64,000 nt of DNA, from assembly GCA_947567625.1 (NCBI GenBank), contig CANONN010000005.1, forward strand, positions 1-64,000, read 5' to 3'. Shown here in pieces: positions 45,283 through 54,428 of the stretch (its first letter is position 1; each line of letters begins with the position of its first letter). A model generated the notes under the pieces. The model had not been told where the DNA came from. It did not search any database and saw nothing but the letters and a program-made list of their open reading frames with translations. The DNA comes from an uncultured Roseburia sp. (GTDB taxonomy: Bacteria; Bacillota; Clostridia; Lachnospirales; Lachnospiraceae). Both the position numbers and the translations under genes were made by a program.

Positions 45283-45977
45283 GTGAGCCAGTAATCCGTA
45301 TGGAAAATATTATCAAGCGGTATTATGTCGGAAAACCCAATGAGCTGGAAATTTTACATGGCATTGATCTTAAGGTGAACAAAGGAGAGTTTGTGTCGGT
45401 TGTGGGAGAGTCCGGTTCCGGCAAGAGTACGCTGATGAATATTATCGGTGTCCTAGACAGACAGACTGCGGGCAATTATTATCTGGAAGGGCAGGATGTC
45501 AATCAGATGACGGACGAGGTGCGCAGTGATGTGCGCAACCGCCGCATCGGGTTTGTATTTCAGAATTTTAATCTGCTGCCCCGGGCCAATGCCATGAAGA
45601 ATGTCATGGTGCCTCTGATGTATGCGACGGCGAGTAAAAAGAACCAGAAAGAGCGCGCGATGGAGATGTTAAAAATGGTGGGGATGGAGGACCGCGCGGC
45701 TCACAGGCCCAATGAGTTGTCCGGCGGACAAAAGCAGCGAGTAGCGATCGCGCGCGCGATGATTAATGATCCGGCGATTATTTTAGCCGATGAGCCGACC
45801 GGCGCGCTGGATTCCAAAACCGGCCACATGGTGATGGATTTGTTTCACAGGCTGCACGAGGACCAGGGGAAGACGATCGTGCTCATCACCCATTCGCAGG
45901 AGCTGGCAGCCGAGACACAGCGCATTGTGACGCTGCTTGACGGGGAGATCGTGGCAGATAACGGAGGTGGTAAGTAG
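45279..45977 (+). CDS. ABC exporter ATP-binding protein, MacB/LolD-like
   Basis: A 232-residue ATPase. Walker A is [14 protein letters not shown], the signature is [14 protein letters not shown] and Walker B is [12 protein letters not shown], followed by the His of the switch (LITHSQEL). The start is TTG at 45279, overlapping the previous stop as TTGA, with GGAGG ten bases earlier. The partner permease begins on the last base of its stop codon. This is the MacB-type family that exports peptides, antibiotics or lipoprotein-linked substrates; the substrate here is not known. Confidence 0.9.
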   Translation: MSEPVIRMENIIKRYYVGKPNELEILHGIDLKVNKGEFVSVVGESGSGKSTLMNIIGVLDRQTAGNYYLEGQDVNQMTDEVRSDVRNRRIGFVFQNFNLLPRANAMKNVMVPLMYATASKKNQKERAMEMLKMVGMEDRAAHRPNELSGGQKQRVAIARAMINDPAIILADEPTGALDSKTGHMVMDLFHRLHEDQGKTIVLITHSQELAAETQRIVTLLDGEIVADNGGGK

Positions 45978-47305
45978 TGTTTTTTGAAAATATCAAAGAG
46001 GCTGTCACCAGTATTTTCAGCAATAAGATGCGTTCTGTTCTGACGATGCTGGGAATCATTATCGGTATCAGCTCCGTGATCATCATTACCACGATCGGCG
46101 GCTCGATTCAGAGTACGCTCACCTCCACGCTCAATTCACTGGGCGGCAATACGATTTCTGTCTATGTGGAGGCGCGTTATCCGGAAAGTGAAGAGGAGTG
46201 GGAGACCTGGGTGTATCCCGACATGACCGATGATGATTATGTGTCCCAGGAGATGATCGACGGACTGATCGCGGCATACCCGGACGAAGTCACCGGGGTT
46301 GCGGCGCAGGAATATTATGGCAGCGGTAAGATTTCGGACGATACCGATTCCGACAATTATGCCAATGTCAATGTTACCGGTGTCACACCGGAGTACTTAG
46401 ATTATATGAAGCTGGATATCGTGCGCGGGCGCAACTTTTCCGCGGAGGACAATACCGGGAAAAAGCGCGTCTGTATCGTGGCGGATACGATGGCGGAGAA
46501 CTATTTTAACGGGGAAAATCCGATCGGCCAGCAGGTATCTGTCGCCCTGGCCGACGGCGGCTATTCCGATTTTGTCGTGGTGGGAGTCTACAAATACAAT
46601 CAGGCTATGTTCGGCCAGGTGGATACGTCCATACCGGCCAAAGACAGGGTGACAGAGATGATGATACCGCTTCAGACCTGTTTTAAGCTGAACGGAAAGG
46701 AACAGGCCGGCTACCAGTATTTTAATCTGCTGTTGAAGCCGCTGGCGGATGTTGAGCTGGCGACCTCCCATGTGCTGGAATATTTTGACGAAGTGTATGC
46801 CGAAAACGAGAATTTTCATATCTACGCATACAATATGGCATCCGATATGGGAATGATCAATACTGTCATCAATGTCATCACGATCGCGGTGTCCGGTATT
46901 GCGGCGATTTCGCTGATCGTCGGCGGCGTCGGCGTCATGAATATCATGTTGGTGTCGATCACGGAGCGGACGCGCGAGATCGGTGTCCGTATGGCGCTTG
47001 GCGCCAAGCGGCGGACGATCAAGATGCAGTTTGTCATAGAAGCGATCGTGCTGTGCCTGATCGGGGGGATGATCGGTATCTTGATCGGCGTGGGAATCGG
47101 CGCGCTGCTCGGCAAAGTAGCGGGATTTGTGATACAGAATATGTACGCGGAGTATTCCAACTACATCATTATGGAGATACACCCGTCTGTGACGGCGATT
47201 ATGCTGTCCCTGTTTTTCTCGATGCTGACCGGAGTGTTTTTTGGTTACTATCCGGCCAACAAGGCATCCAAGATGGAAGTTATCGACGCGCTGCGTTACG
47301 AATAA
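45977..47305 (+). CDS. ABC exporter permease, MacB-like
   Basis: A 442-residue permease with the MacB layout: first membrane helix (about 20-40, LTMLGIIIGISSVIIITTIGG), a large extracytoplasmic MacB_PCD domain (about 45-270) and a C-terminal FtsX domain with three helices (GVGVMNIMLVSITERTREIG and ALGAKRRTIKMQF are the family landmarks). GTG at 45977 is used; the preceding TAG and this GTG share one base and GGAGG is upstream. A strong terminator follows, closing the operon. Confidence 0.9.
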   Translation: MFFENIKEAVTSIFSNKMRSVLTMLGIIIGISSVIIITTIGGSIQSTLTSTLNSLGGNTISVYVEARYPESEEEWETWVYPDMTDDDYVSQEMIDGLIAAYPDEVTGVAAQEYYGSGKISDDTDSDNYANVNVTGVTPEYLDYMKLDIVRGRNFSAEDNTGKKRVCIVADTMAENYFNGENPIGQQVSVALADGGYSDFVVVGVYKYNQAMFGQVDTSIPAKDRVTEMMIPLQTCFKLNGKEQAGYQYFNLLLKPLADVELATSHVLEYFDEVYAENENFHIYAYNMASDMGMINTVINVITIAVSGIAAISLIVGGVGVMNIMLVSITERTREIGVRMALGAKRRTIKMQFVIEAIVLCLIGGMIGILIGVGIGALLGKVAGFVIQNMYAEYSNYIIMEIHPSVTAIMLSLFFSMLTGVFFGYYPANKASKMEVIDALRYE

Positions 47306-47313
47306 ACAAACTC

Positions 47314-47352
47314 AGTACCTGAATGTGTTTTGCACATTCAGGTACTTTTTTT
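47314..47352 (+). terminator. strong intrinsic terminator of the exporter operon
   Basis: A perfect 14-bp stem AGTACCTGAATGTG / CACATTCAGGTACT with a five-base loop and seven further T. Confidence 0.95.
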
Positions 47353-47676
47353 GGCGAAACCTTCTTTTGCCTGCTCCGACATCGAAAAGATTTATTGGCA
47401 TCAAAATGCACAAATACCTTGGGAGGTTTTTTGTAATAAATCACACAAAATATAGTAAAAAATTAAATTTGCTGACATATTTGGCGATTTTGTGTTAAAC
47501 TATATACTATATCAGGTTTTTTATGGTATTGTGTTGTGAATCACAGATAAGGCCGTTCGCAGAGGCAGCGGTGAGAACGGACACAGTCGTCGGTCAGGAT
47601 GCAGGGCAAGTATTTCATGTGCCCTGTGCAAAAGATAGTCAAAGACAATATTGGAAGAAGAGATGGGAGGGAGTGT
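47353..47676 (+). promoter_or_regulatory. carD promoter region and structured leader
   Basis: A predicted promoter TTGGCG (47481-47486) and TATACT (47503-47508), spacer 16, lies 170 bases before the carD ATG. The leader has short inverted repeats, CCGTTC/GAACGG (about 47552-47580) and GGGCA/TGCCC (about 47604-47624). No gene was seen here and no known riboswitch was recognised. Confidence 0.5.
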
Positions 47677-48183
47677 ATGTTTCAAGTCGGAGAGTATGTA
47701 GTGTATGGCTCTAAAGGTGTATGTAAAATCGTCGATATTGCGCAGTTGGATATAGCCGGAGCGGATCGGGAGAGGTTCTATTATGTCATGGAAAAACACG
47801 GAGATGCCGGTGGCAGAATCTATGCCCCCACCGACAACCCCAAAGTAGTGATGCGCAGGGTGATCACCAAAGAAGATGCAAGACAGTTGATTCGGGAGAT
47901 GCCGCAGATCGAACTGTTATTGGTGCCGGATGACAAGCAGCGCGAGGCGGCGTATAAGGAAGCGCTCAAGTCCGGTGATTACCGTTCCTGGGTCAGCGTG
48001 GTAAAAACGCTGCACGTCAGACAGCGGGAACGCCTGGCGCAGGGGAAAAAGGTCACGGCGCTGGACGAGCGCTATATGCGCGCGGCCGAGAATGAGCTGT
48101 ACAATGAACTGTCATTGACATTGGAGGTTCCCAAGGACGAGATGGAGGCTTATATCAGGGAGCAGCTGCAGGTGAGTAAGTGA
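47677..48183 (+). CDS. CarD-family transcriptional regulator
   Basis: A 168-residue protein with the CarD/Mfd-type RNA polymerase-interacting Tudor domain at residues 1-60 (MFQVGEYVVYGSKGVCKI, IYAPTDNPK) and a helical C-terminal DNA-binding domain (VKTLHVRQRERLAQGKKVTALDERYMRAAE, quoted in two overlapping parts of the helix region). CarD binds the polymerase beta subunit and stabilises open complexes. GGGAGGGAG precedes the ATG. It is a single-gene unit. Confidence 0.9.
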   Translation: MFQVGEYVVYGSKGVCKIVDIAQLDIAGADRERFYYVMEKHGDAGGRIYAPTDNPKVVMRRVITKEDARQLIREMPQIELLLVPDDKQREAAYKEALKSGDYRSWVSVVKTLHVRQRERLAQGKKVTALDERYMRAAENELYNELSLTLEVPKDEMEAYIREQLQVSK

Positions 48184-48208
48184 TAGAATATTGGTTATAA
48201 CGTGGCGG

Positions 48209-48240
48209 GGCTGTCTGCGAAGCGGACAGCCTTATTTTTA
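48209..48240 (+). terminator. intrinsic terminator of carD
   Basis: A GGCTGTC...GACAGCC stem (the full arm pairs as GGCTGTCTG / CGGACAGCC) followed by TTATTTTTA. Confidence 0.85.
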
Positions 48241-48622
48241 TGCACAGGGTTGCATAAGGAAATTAGCAGCTTTGCTGCATGCACCCCGCGCGGCGAGTAG
48301 GGGGGAAATCTTCCTACTCGATTGCACAGCCCCGTACAGAGGAAACGTGCCGCCGTGTGGCGCACGGGGGAGCAGAAGCATTTCGTCAGAAAAGAAATTG
48401 TTTCTGGAAGTAAAGGGCGCCATTTTGTGGAAAAAGATAATTTTGTAATAGTTTAGCAAATTTTTATTGTGTACTTTGTGTGAAAAATAATGTATAATTT
48501 ACGCAGAACAGGTGTGGCTGCAATGATACATAAATACAAAATCAACCAAAAGTCTGCCATGACATATGTTGGGGGCTGTTTCCTGGGATTGCGGCCATAG
48601 GGATAAGGAAAGGAGAGCATGG
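48241..48622. other. structured intergenic region before the esterase gene
   Basis: No supported gene. Inverted repeats are dense: GCAGC-ttt-GCTGC (48266-48278), CGAGTAGG/CCTACTCG (48294-48320) and a GC-rich CCGTGTGGCGCACGG near 48353. TGCACAG is repeated at 48241 and about 48324. The last 150 bases are AT-rich and contain TATAAT at 48493-48498, the probable -10 of the gene at 48623, without a clear -35. A small RNA is possible but no family is recognised. Confidence 0.5.
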
Positions 48623-51600
48623 ATGAGGAACGGAATATGTAAAAAAGCGTTATCGCTTGGGCTGGCTGTCATGCTGACTGCCGGCAGCTTGTTTATGACG
48701 CCGTCGACGGAAGTCTCCGCAGCTGCCAAGGCGCCAAGTAAGATTACGCTCAACGCGAAGACGAAGACGATTGGGGTGGGGGAGAAGTTTAAACTCAAAG
48801 TAAAATCCGTCACTCCCAAGGCGGCTTCTAAGAAAGTGACTTTTAAGACCAGCAGCAAAAAGGTTGCGACGGTGTCAAAACAGGGTGAGGTAAAGGGCAT
48901 CAAGCCTGGCAAAGCCAAGATTACTGTCACATCCCAGGCCAAGAAATCCGTTAAGGCCACATGTACGGTAACGGTAGCGGGTATTGTCGTAAAAAATGCG
49001 GTAAACGGTGTTTTGACCGTGGATGTGAATAAGACAATGACACTGAAGCCGACTGTTTCCCCTAAGAAAGTGACGACGGCAAGTTTTACCTATTCGATCA
49101 AAGATAAGAAAGTGGCGACGGTTACAAGCGGGGGAAAATTGACCGGAGTGCGTGCCGGAAAGACGACACTGACGATCAAGACGAAGAAAAAGAAGAAGAG
49201 CGACAAAGTGCTTACATTAAAACTGTCAGTAGTTGTTCCGGGAACGTCTGCTGATTCGCAGCAGCCGGGCAGCTCCGAGGCGCCGAATCCGCCGCTGCCG
49301 GGAGGAGACACGCAGACACCGGGAAGCGAGACGGGAAATACGCAGACACCGGGAAGCGAGACAGGAAATACGCAGACACCGGGAGGAGATACGCAGACAC
49401 CGGGAGGAGACACACAGACACCGGGAAGCGAGACGGGAAATACGCAGACACCGGGAAGCGAGACAGGAAATACGCAGGTGCCGGGAGGAGACACACAGAC
49501 ACCGGGAAGCGAGACGGGAAATACGCAGACGCCGGGGAGCGAGACAGGAGATACGCAGACGCTGGGAAGCGAGACGGGTGATTCTGAAACAACGGACCCG
49601 AATGTAATTAAAACGTGGAAGTTTGATTTTGGTACGGCAGAGGATGTCGCTCCAGGTTACACGGCGGTGACGGCGGATAAGGATTACTATGCGGACGATA
49701 ACACCGACGGATACGGATTTTTAGGTATCAATAAGAACTCTGACAAAATCAGTAACCGCCTGGACGGTTTCGGAAACCAGCCCGGCCAGGTGCAGGATTT
49801 GCGGATTGGCGGCGGAAGCGGATTAAACGATGCGATAGGGTGCGTAGGCATCTTGGGGCTGGACGGACAGCAGCCGGCAGAGCTTGACCCGCTGGGCGAT
49901 GCATATTATCCTACCCGCTTTGCTTTGAAGGTAGAGGATGAGACGTATTACCGGGTGACGGCGACTGTTACTACGCTTGATCCCACAAAGGATGCTACGG
50001 CGACGCTCTATACGGAGAGAAAACATCCGATCTATACGGATAGAAAGATTGCGGCCGGAGAGACGAGCGAAGAGGTATTTACCATCCGGGTAACGCCGAT
50101 CTATTACGAGAAATCCGAGCCGAAAGGCTTGATCGCGGACGGCATGGTAAATGTATGTGTGGCGGGTGACAATACGGCGCTTGCCGCGCTTAAAATTGAA
50201 CAGATTAAGACGGCGCCGACGCTGTGGGTACTCGGCGACTCGACTGTGACGGACGGGAATACCACGCTTCCGTTTTTCCGGCTTCAGAATTATACCGGCG
50301 TCGGCACAGGACTCACAAAGTATCTGCCGAGTAATATCGCCATGGTCAATGAGGGCGAGGGTGGATTAAATGCGGCCGACAACAATCATTTTAATGTTGT
50401 CAAAGACAGAATCAAAGAGGGCGACTGGATGTATGTCGAGTACGGCCATAACCACAAAAATGACGGGCCGGAGGGCTACAAGAGCGCGCTCGATAAATAT
50501 TTTAATGTTTGCGAGGAAAAAGGCGCGAAGCTCCTGATTGTAAGCCCCATCGAAAGAATTAACACATTCGAGGATAATGAATACAAGCACACGCTGGATG
50601 CCTTTGCGGCAACGGGACAGCAGTATGTGCAGGAGAAGATCGCTGCGGGCAAGACAAATATCGCGTTTGTGGATTTGAACAAAACGAGTTATGAATTTTA
50701 CAATAAGATCACGAGCGACAATAATAACGATCCTAATATGATCAAATTCTACTTCTGTACATTGGCGGGCGGCACCACGGACGCAACCCACCCGAATGAC
50801 GCGGGGGCGGAGAATCTGGCTTACTGTTTCTTCGAGGCGGCAAAGGCAGTCACAGACGAAACGCAGAAAAAAGTTCTTTCCGGTCTGATAGACGTTATGC
50901 GCGATGAGACGCCGAACCTTGTGCCGAAGGAGATCACCGACCTTGGACCGGCGCCAAACAGCGCATGGCCGGTATATAACGTGCCGGTAGACGAGAAGTA
51001 TCCGGTGGTTGTAAAAGACGTGCGGTTTGATGCGGAAGGAAATCTCACCACTGTCAAGGTAAACGTACAGCAGGCACAGACGGCGATGACAGCTTACGGG
51101 ATTATCGTTGTGACGATAAAGGATGCGTCCGGTAATCTAAAAGGGATTCTTTATGCGGTAGATCAGGTCGACAATTCGACGGGCTATGGCGCACAAACGA
51201 TTACCAATTTCCGTGGAGTAGACGCAGCCGGAAACGCAGCCGATATTAAGCTTGCCGAAGGTGATGCGTATGTGGCTGTAGTAATGAAAGCCGCGCAAGG
51301 CAATGAGCCGCTTGTTCCTGATCAGGAAAATATTGCGTATTCGGCTGAGTTTACCGAAGCTGACCGGACCGAGATTGACACTTATCTGCTGCCGGGCGAG
51401 TCGGATGATGTGGAAGACTTTAACTATTTTGCTCAGACTGAGCTGACCGGAGGCAAAAAATGGACCTTTGGCGGAAGCAGCGGAAATGATTTGACACTTG
51501 GAAAAGAGGCGGACGGAAGGACATATACCAATCTTATGGCTAAACAGACAGCGGACGGAAGGCTTGGTTCTTGGTTTGTGTGGCGTGCGTTGGAGAATCT

Positions 51601-53161
51601 AACCGATGCAAGCGGCAATAACATCGGAACCGGCAATACCGGCAACTATCTGATTGAGATGGATGTTAATTTTATTTCGGGCAGCAATCTGAGATTTTCT
51701 ATGGTTCAGGAGATGAAGAACACTTCTCCGTTTATCGTGGAAGGAACTGCTGTGGCGGATGTGTTGACCATCGGCAGCGGCGGTGTGCTGACGTCACACG
51801 GAAAGGCGCTCTCTGCCAAACTGACGCCAAATCAGTGGACGCATGTGAAGTATGTGCTCCATATGGATGCGGGAACGGCTGAAGTTACGGTCGGCAGTCA
51901 GGAGACAGAGATCATAGAAATTGCGGAATTTTCGACCTTGGGTGAAGTGGGTGTAGAAACCTATAAGAATTTTGTTATTACGCAGACAGAAAACAGATCG
52001 ACTTTCTATGCGCGTTTGTCTAATCTTACCGTGGCGAAGCTTGCCGTGAACAAGCAGGTGACGGTGACAGCGGGGCTGACCGATGAAGCGGCTGGTTTAG
52101 GCACCGTGAAGATAGACGGTGAGGAGACCGGGACGGCAAGCGTAGCGCAGGGTTCGATGGTGACAGTTGAGGCGGTGCCACAGGGCGAAGGCGGATTTAT
52201 CGGCTGGTTTATGGACGGCAGCGATACGCCGTACTCTACCAATATGAAACTTACGGTTCGGGCTTATCGGGATATCGATTTAAAAGCAAAATTTATTGTC
52301 GGTACGGCTACCGATGTCACCGTAAACTTTAAAGATAAAGACGGCAATCCCATCGAAGGCAAGGATGCTTTGATCATCACGGAAGTGGACGGCGCCAAAC
52401 TGTACGAAGAACAGCCGTTTACGCTTGCGGATTCGTATCGGCAGATGTTCAAAATTGCCGACGGCGCGCTCACGAAAGTGTATCTGTATGACAGCGAAGC
52501 CAGCGTTCATACAACGATAGAATCGCTGGGAGCAAAAGGCACGAATGTCATTGATCTCGTGTTTGAACTGGATGGAATCTATGATGAGTTTGAGGATTTT
52601 AACGGGGATACGCTGACACCTGAAAATTGGGGATTTGTTGCTGGCAGATCTGGCGATATCGTTTTAAAGGACGGTGCGCTGGGCATTTATCAGGCGACTT
52701 CCATGTCGGATAAACCGGATACGAAAACCCTGGATGAGAAAATTACATCTGCGAAGAAACTTACGGTTCGTTTTGATTGGTGCAGCGATTCAGAGCTGGG
52801 GAAAGGCAGATATTCTACCTTTAATCTAAAAGATTCTAATGGAAATGTTGTATTTTCCCTGTTTGGAAAGGGTGTTAAAAATACGACGAAAACAACGACA
52901 TACGCAGTAAATGCGATTGCAGAAGAGACGAGTACCAACGTAGGCAATGTAAATGAATGGATACGCGTCAAGCTCACCATTGATTTTGAGGCAAAAACGA
53001 TTTCTGGAACCATTGTAAATCTGGCGACGGGCGTTGAGACTGCCATTCAGGAGACAGCGATCACGTCAGCGGAAAACCTTGCGACATTGAGTGCGGAGTA
53101 TGGATATTCAGCGTCTCCGCAGCGGCTTGACAATTTCGGTATCCGCTATACGGCAGAGTAA
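48623..53161 (+). CDS. Secreted SGNH/GDSL esterase, CE12-like, with Big_2 domains
   Basis: A 1512-residue exported protein. Residues 1-33 are a signal; about 36-207 hold two Big_2 Ig-like domains (FKTSSKKVATVSKQGEVKGI); about 208-327 a Thr/Gly/Glu-rich repeat linker; about 328-530 a beta-sandwich (TWKFDFGTAEDVAPGY) as found ahead of rhamnogalacturonan-type esterases; about 533-755 the SGNH hydrolase with LWVLGDSTVTDG (nucleophile Ser), VNEGEGG, YGHNHKND and the acid-base pair DATHPND. The remainder has concanavalin-like and Ig-like modules and a C-terminal module shared with the GH115 protein at 54429. Likely role: removing acetyl groups from pectin or xylan outside the cell. No sorting signal is seen. 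Ribosome site AAAGGAGAG. Confidence 0.83.
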   Translation: MRNGICKKALSLGLAVMLTAGSLFMTPSTEVSAAAKAPSKITLNAKTKTIGVGEKFKLKVKSVTPKAASKKVTFKTSSKKVATVSKQGEVKGIKPGKAKITVTSQAKKSVKATCTVTVAGIVVKNAVNGVLTVDVNKTMTLKPTVSPKKVTTASFTYSIKDKKVATVTSGGKLTGVRAGKTTLTIKTKKKKKSDKVLTLKLSVVVPGTSADSQQPGSSEAPNPPLPGGDTQTPGSETGNTQTPGSETGNTQTPGGDTQTPGGDTQTPGSETGNTQTPGSETGNTQVPGGDTQTPGSETGNTQTPGSETGDTQTLGSETGDSETTDPNVIKTWKFDFGTAEDVAPGYTAVTADKDYYADDNTDGYGFLGINKNSDKISNRLDGFGNQPGQVQDLRIGGGSGLNDAIGCVGILGLDGQQPAELDPLGDAYYPTRFALKVEDETYYRVTATVTTLDPTKDATATLYTERKHPIYTDRKIAAGETSEEVFTIRVTPIYYEKSEPKGLIADGMVNVCVAGDNTALAALKIEQIKTAPTLWVLGDSTVTDGNTTLPFFRLQNYTGVGTGLTKYLPSNIAMVNEGEGGLNAADNNHFNVVKDRIKEGDWMYVEYGHNHKNDGPEGYKSALDKYFNVCEEKGAKLLIVSPIERINTFEDNEYKHTLDAFAATGQQYVQEKIAAGKTNIAFVDLNKTSYEFYNKITSDNNNDPNMIKFYFCTLAGGTTDATHPNDAGAENLAYCFFEAAKAVTDETQKKVLSGLIDVMRDETPNLVPKEITDLGPAPNSAWPVYNVPVDEKYPVVVKDVRFDAEGNLTTVKVNVQQAQTAMTAYGIIVVTIKDASGNLKGILYAVDQVDNSTGYGAQTITNFRGVDAAGNAADIKLAEGDAYVAVVMKAAQGNEPLVPDQENIAYSAEFTEADRTEIDTYLLPGESDDVEDFNYFAQTELTGGKKWTFGGSSGNDLTLGKEADGRTYTNLMAKQTADGRLGSWFVWRALENLTDASGNNIGTGNTGNYLIEMDVNFISGSNLRFSMVQEMKNTSPFIVEGTAVADVLTIGSGGVLTSHGKALSAKLTPNQWTHVKYVLHMDAGTAEVTVGSQETEIIEIAEFSTLGEVGVETYKNFVITQTENRSTFYARLSNLTVAKLAVNKQVTVTAGLTDEAAGLGTVKIDGEETGTASVAQGSMVTVEAVPQGEGGFIGWFMDGSDTPYSTNMKLTVRAYRDIDLKAKFIVGTATDVTVNFKDKDGNPIEGKDALIITEVDGAKLYEEQPFTLADSYRQMFKIADGALTKVYLYDSEASVHTTIESLGAKGTNVIDLVFELDGIYDEFEDFNGDTLTPENWGFVAGRSGDIVLKDGALGIYQATSMSDKPDTKTLDEKITSAKKLTVRFDWCSDSELGKGRYSTFNLKDSNGNVVFSLFGKGVKNTTKTTTYAVNAIAEETSTNVGNVNEWIRVKLTIDFEAKTISGTIVNLATGVETAIQETAITSAENLATLSAEYGYSASPQRLDNFGIRYTAE
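49302..49595 (+). repeat. in-frame repeat linker of the esterase gene
   Basis: Alternating 30-bp (GSETGNTQTP) and 21-bp (GGDTQTP) units, about eleven in total. They encode a flexible linker between Ig-like and catalytic parts. Unit order is irregular, as expected from recombination or slippage. Confidence 0.85.
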
Positions 53162-53204
53162 CTATTTTTATTCCCGTAACGGTAAGAAATAATTTTTAGA
53201 AACA

Positions 53205-53256
53205 AAGAAAACCTTACGGATTTTCGTGTGATATCGAAGATCTGTAAGGTTTTCTT
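53205..53256 (+). terminator. strong terminator after the esterase gene
   Basis: A 17-bp stem AAGAAAACCTTACGGAT / ATCTGTAAGGTTTTCTT with one wobble, containing its own T-run. Confidence 0.9.
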
Positions 53257-53298
53257 AATAAATGAATGTTTGTGTCATACGGTGGCCGCTGTCTTACA

Positions 53299-53329
53299 AT
53301 AACAGCGAAGCCGAAGGCCAAACTGTTAT
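53299..53329. repeat. small palindrome ATAACAG...GCCGAAGGC...CTGTTAT
   Basis: Same hairpin design and largely the same sequence as 9949-9977: arms ATAACAG/CTGTTAT and inner GCC-gaa-GGC. Confidence 0.65.
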
Positions 53330-53405
53330 GCGCATGACGGGAGAACATGCCGCTTATGTTGGCAAAGAGGAGGAAGATTGAAAATTAAAATTTTCAATCG
53401 CGAGA

Positions 53406-53501
53406 TTTGTGTCTGCGCGCTGCAAAGCCATTTATGGCTTACACAAACTCGATATGCGCAATAAAGCTAATGCGAACATCGTTCGCAATGCAGAAATGGA
53501 G
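53406..53501 (+). repeat. dispersed palindromic leader element, copy before 53509 gene
   Basis: Three nested hairpins: TTTGTGT/ACACAAA (53406, 53441) enclosing AAGCCAT-tt-ATGGCTT, then TGCGAAC-atc-GTTCGCA (53471-53487). It ends in TGCAGAAATGGAG, the ribosome site of the next gene. Shares its start with the purM copy (23470) and its end with the tetR copy. Confidence 0.7.
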
Positions 53502-53508
53502 AAAAAAT

Positions 53509-54246
53509 ATGGAACAGGGATTTTTGGAACAGGAGGCAAAGGCGGCGAGCAAGAAAAACAAAACACTTTTTTCGGTATTGACGATCGTGTATGTTGTTCT
53601 TATGGCGGCGGTATGTTTCGCTGTGAAGGATATGCTCGATTTTGATGATGTCAGGACGGTAAAAGTAGTTGTCTGTCTGGGCGTTTTGTCGGGCGTTATG
53701 TTGATTTCCGTAGTAATCGGGTTAATTGCGTCCATCCGGTCAGTGGCGGACGCCAGCAGAAGTTTGCTGCTGCCATTTGCGGAACGTACAAAAGAGGAGG
53801 CAGCCCACTTGATTAACCGGGAAGCGGCGGAAGGAAAGATTTTGTTTGACGAATATATTTATAAATTCACGCAGGGGCAGAAACCCTATGGAGCAAGAGT
53901 TGTATTGCTCCCGTCCTATCTGCTGCTAGGCAACGGGATGGGTAAAATAACGGCAATTCCCCGCGAACACATATATTGGCTCTGCGCCCAGGTTGGCCGC
54001 AAGGGATCGTCCTCCTTTATTGTCCGGTTATTGATTTTTACCGGGAAAAAGACGTTTTCTGTGGAGGGGGTCGACGTTGAACACGTGGAAAAGCTGGCGG
54101 AGCGGCTCTATCAGTACATACCCAATGTTTTTTGCGCCTACGACCCTTTTGTGCTGTCCTATGAGCTGGAGAAATTGTTTGACAAAAACCGTGCTGAGTT
54201 TTTGAAATTTTATGAGGAAGAAAAGAATAAAACCGCCCAGGAGTAA
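53509..54246 (+). CDS. Two-TM protein with PH-like C-terminal domain, function unknown
   Basis: A 245-residue protein. Two hydrophobic segments lie at about residues 20-40 (LFSVLTIVYVVLMAAVCFAV) and 52-75 (VVVCLGVLSGVMLISVVIGLIA). The C-terminal part (about 120-220) has alternating beta-strand sequence (ARVVLLPSYLLLGNGMGKIT, LLIFTGKKTFSVEGVDVEHV) like small PH-type or YcxB-like domains, but that is only a resemblance. Start at 53509 follows TGGAGAAAAAT. It lies between the two secreted polysaccharide enzymes and need not share their function. Confidence 0.7.
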   Translation: MEQGFLEQEAKAASKKNKTLFSVLTIVYVVLMAAVCFAVKDMLDFDDVRTVKVVVCLGVLSGVMLISVVIGLIASIRSVADASRSLLLPFAERTKEEAAHLINREAAEGKILFDEYIYKFTQGQKPYGARVVLLPSYLLLGNGMGKITAIPREHIYWLCAQVGRKGSSSFIVRLLIFTGKKTFSVEGVDVEHVEKLAERLYQYIPNVFCAYDPFVLSYELEKLFDKNRAEFLKFYEEEKNKTAQE

Positions 54247-54325
54247 CATACTTTGTCGATCGTGAAAAGGCAAGTTTTGCAATGAATATGGCAATTTCTT
54301 AGATGTTTATTGCTAATAAAGCAGA

Positions 54326-54331
54326 TATAAT
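54326..54331 (+). promoter_or_regulatory. possible -10 box of the GH115 gene
   Basis: TATAAT lies 98 bases before the ATG at 54429 in AT-rich DNA. No convincing -35 is seen, which fits an activator-dependent promoter. Confidence 0.35.
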
Positions 54332-54428
54332 AAAATAAGTAATTATCGTAAATGTCAAGAATTTTGATTTTCGTTTACGAAAGATGGCAGCAAGAGCCAA
54401 TGTTCATGCAAAGTGAAAGGAGAACGGT

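Noticed and set aside
48191-48448. 85-codon frame after carD
   Set aside because: It starts inside the carD terminator and crosses several hairpins; there is no ribosome site or recognisable domain.
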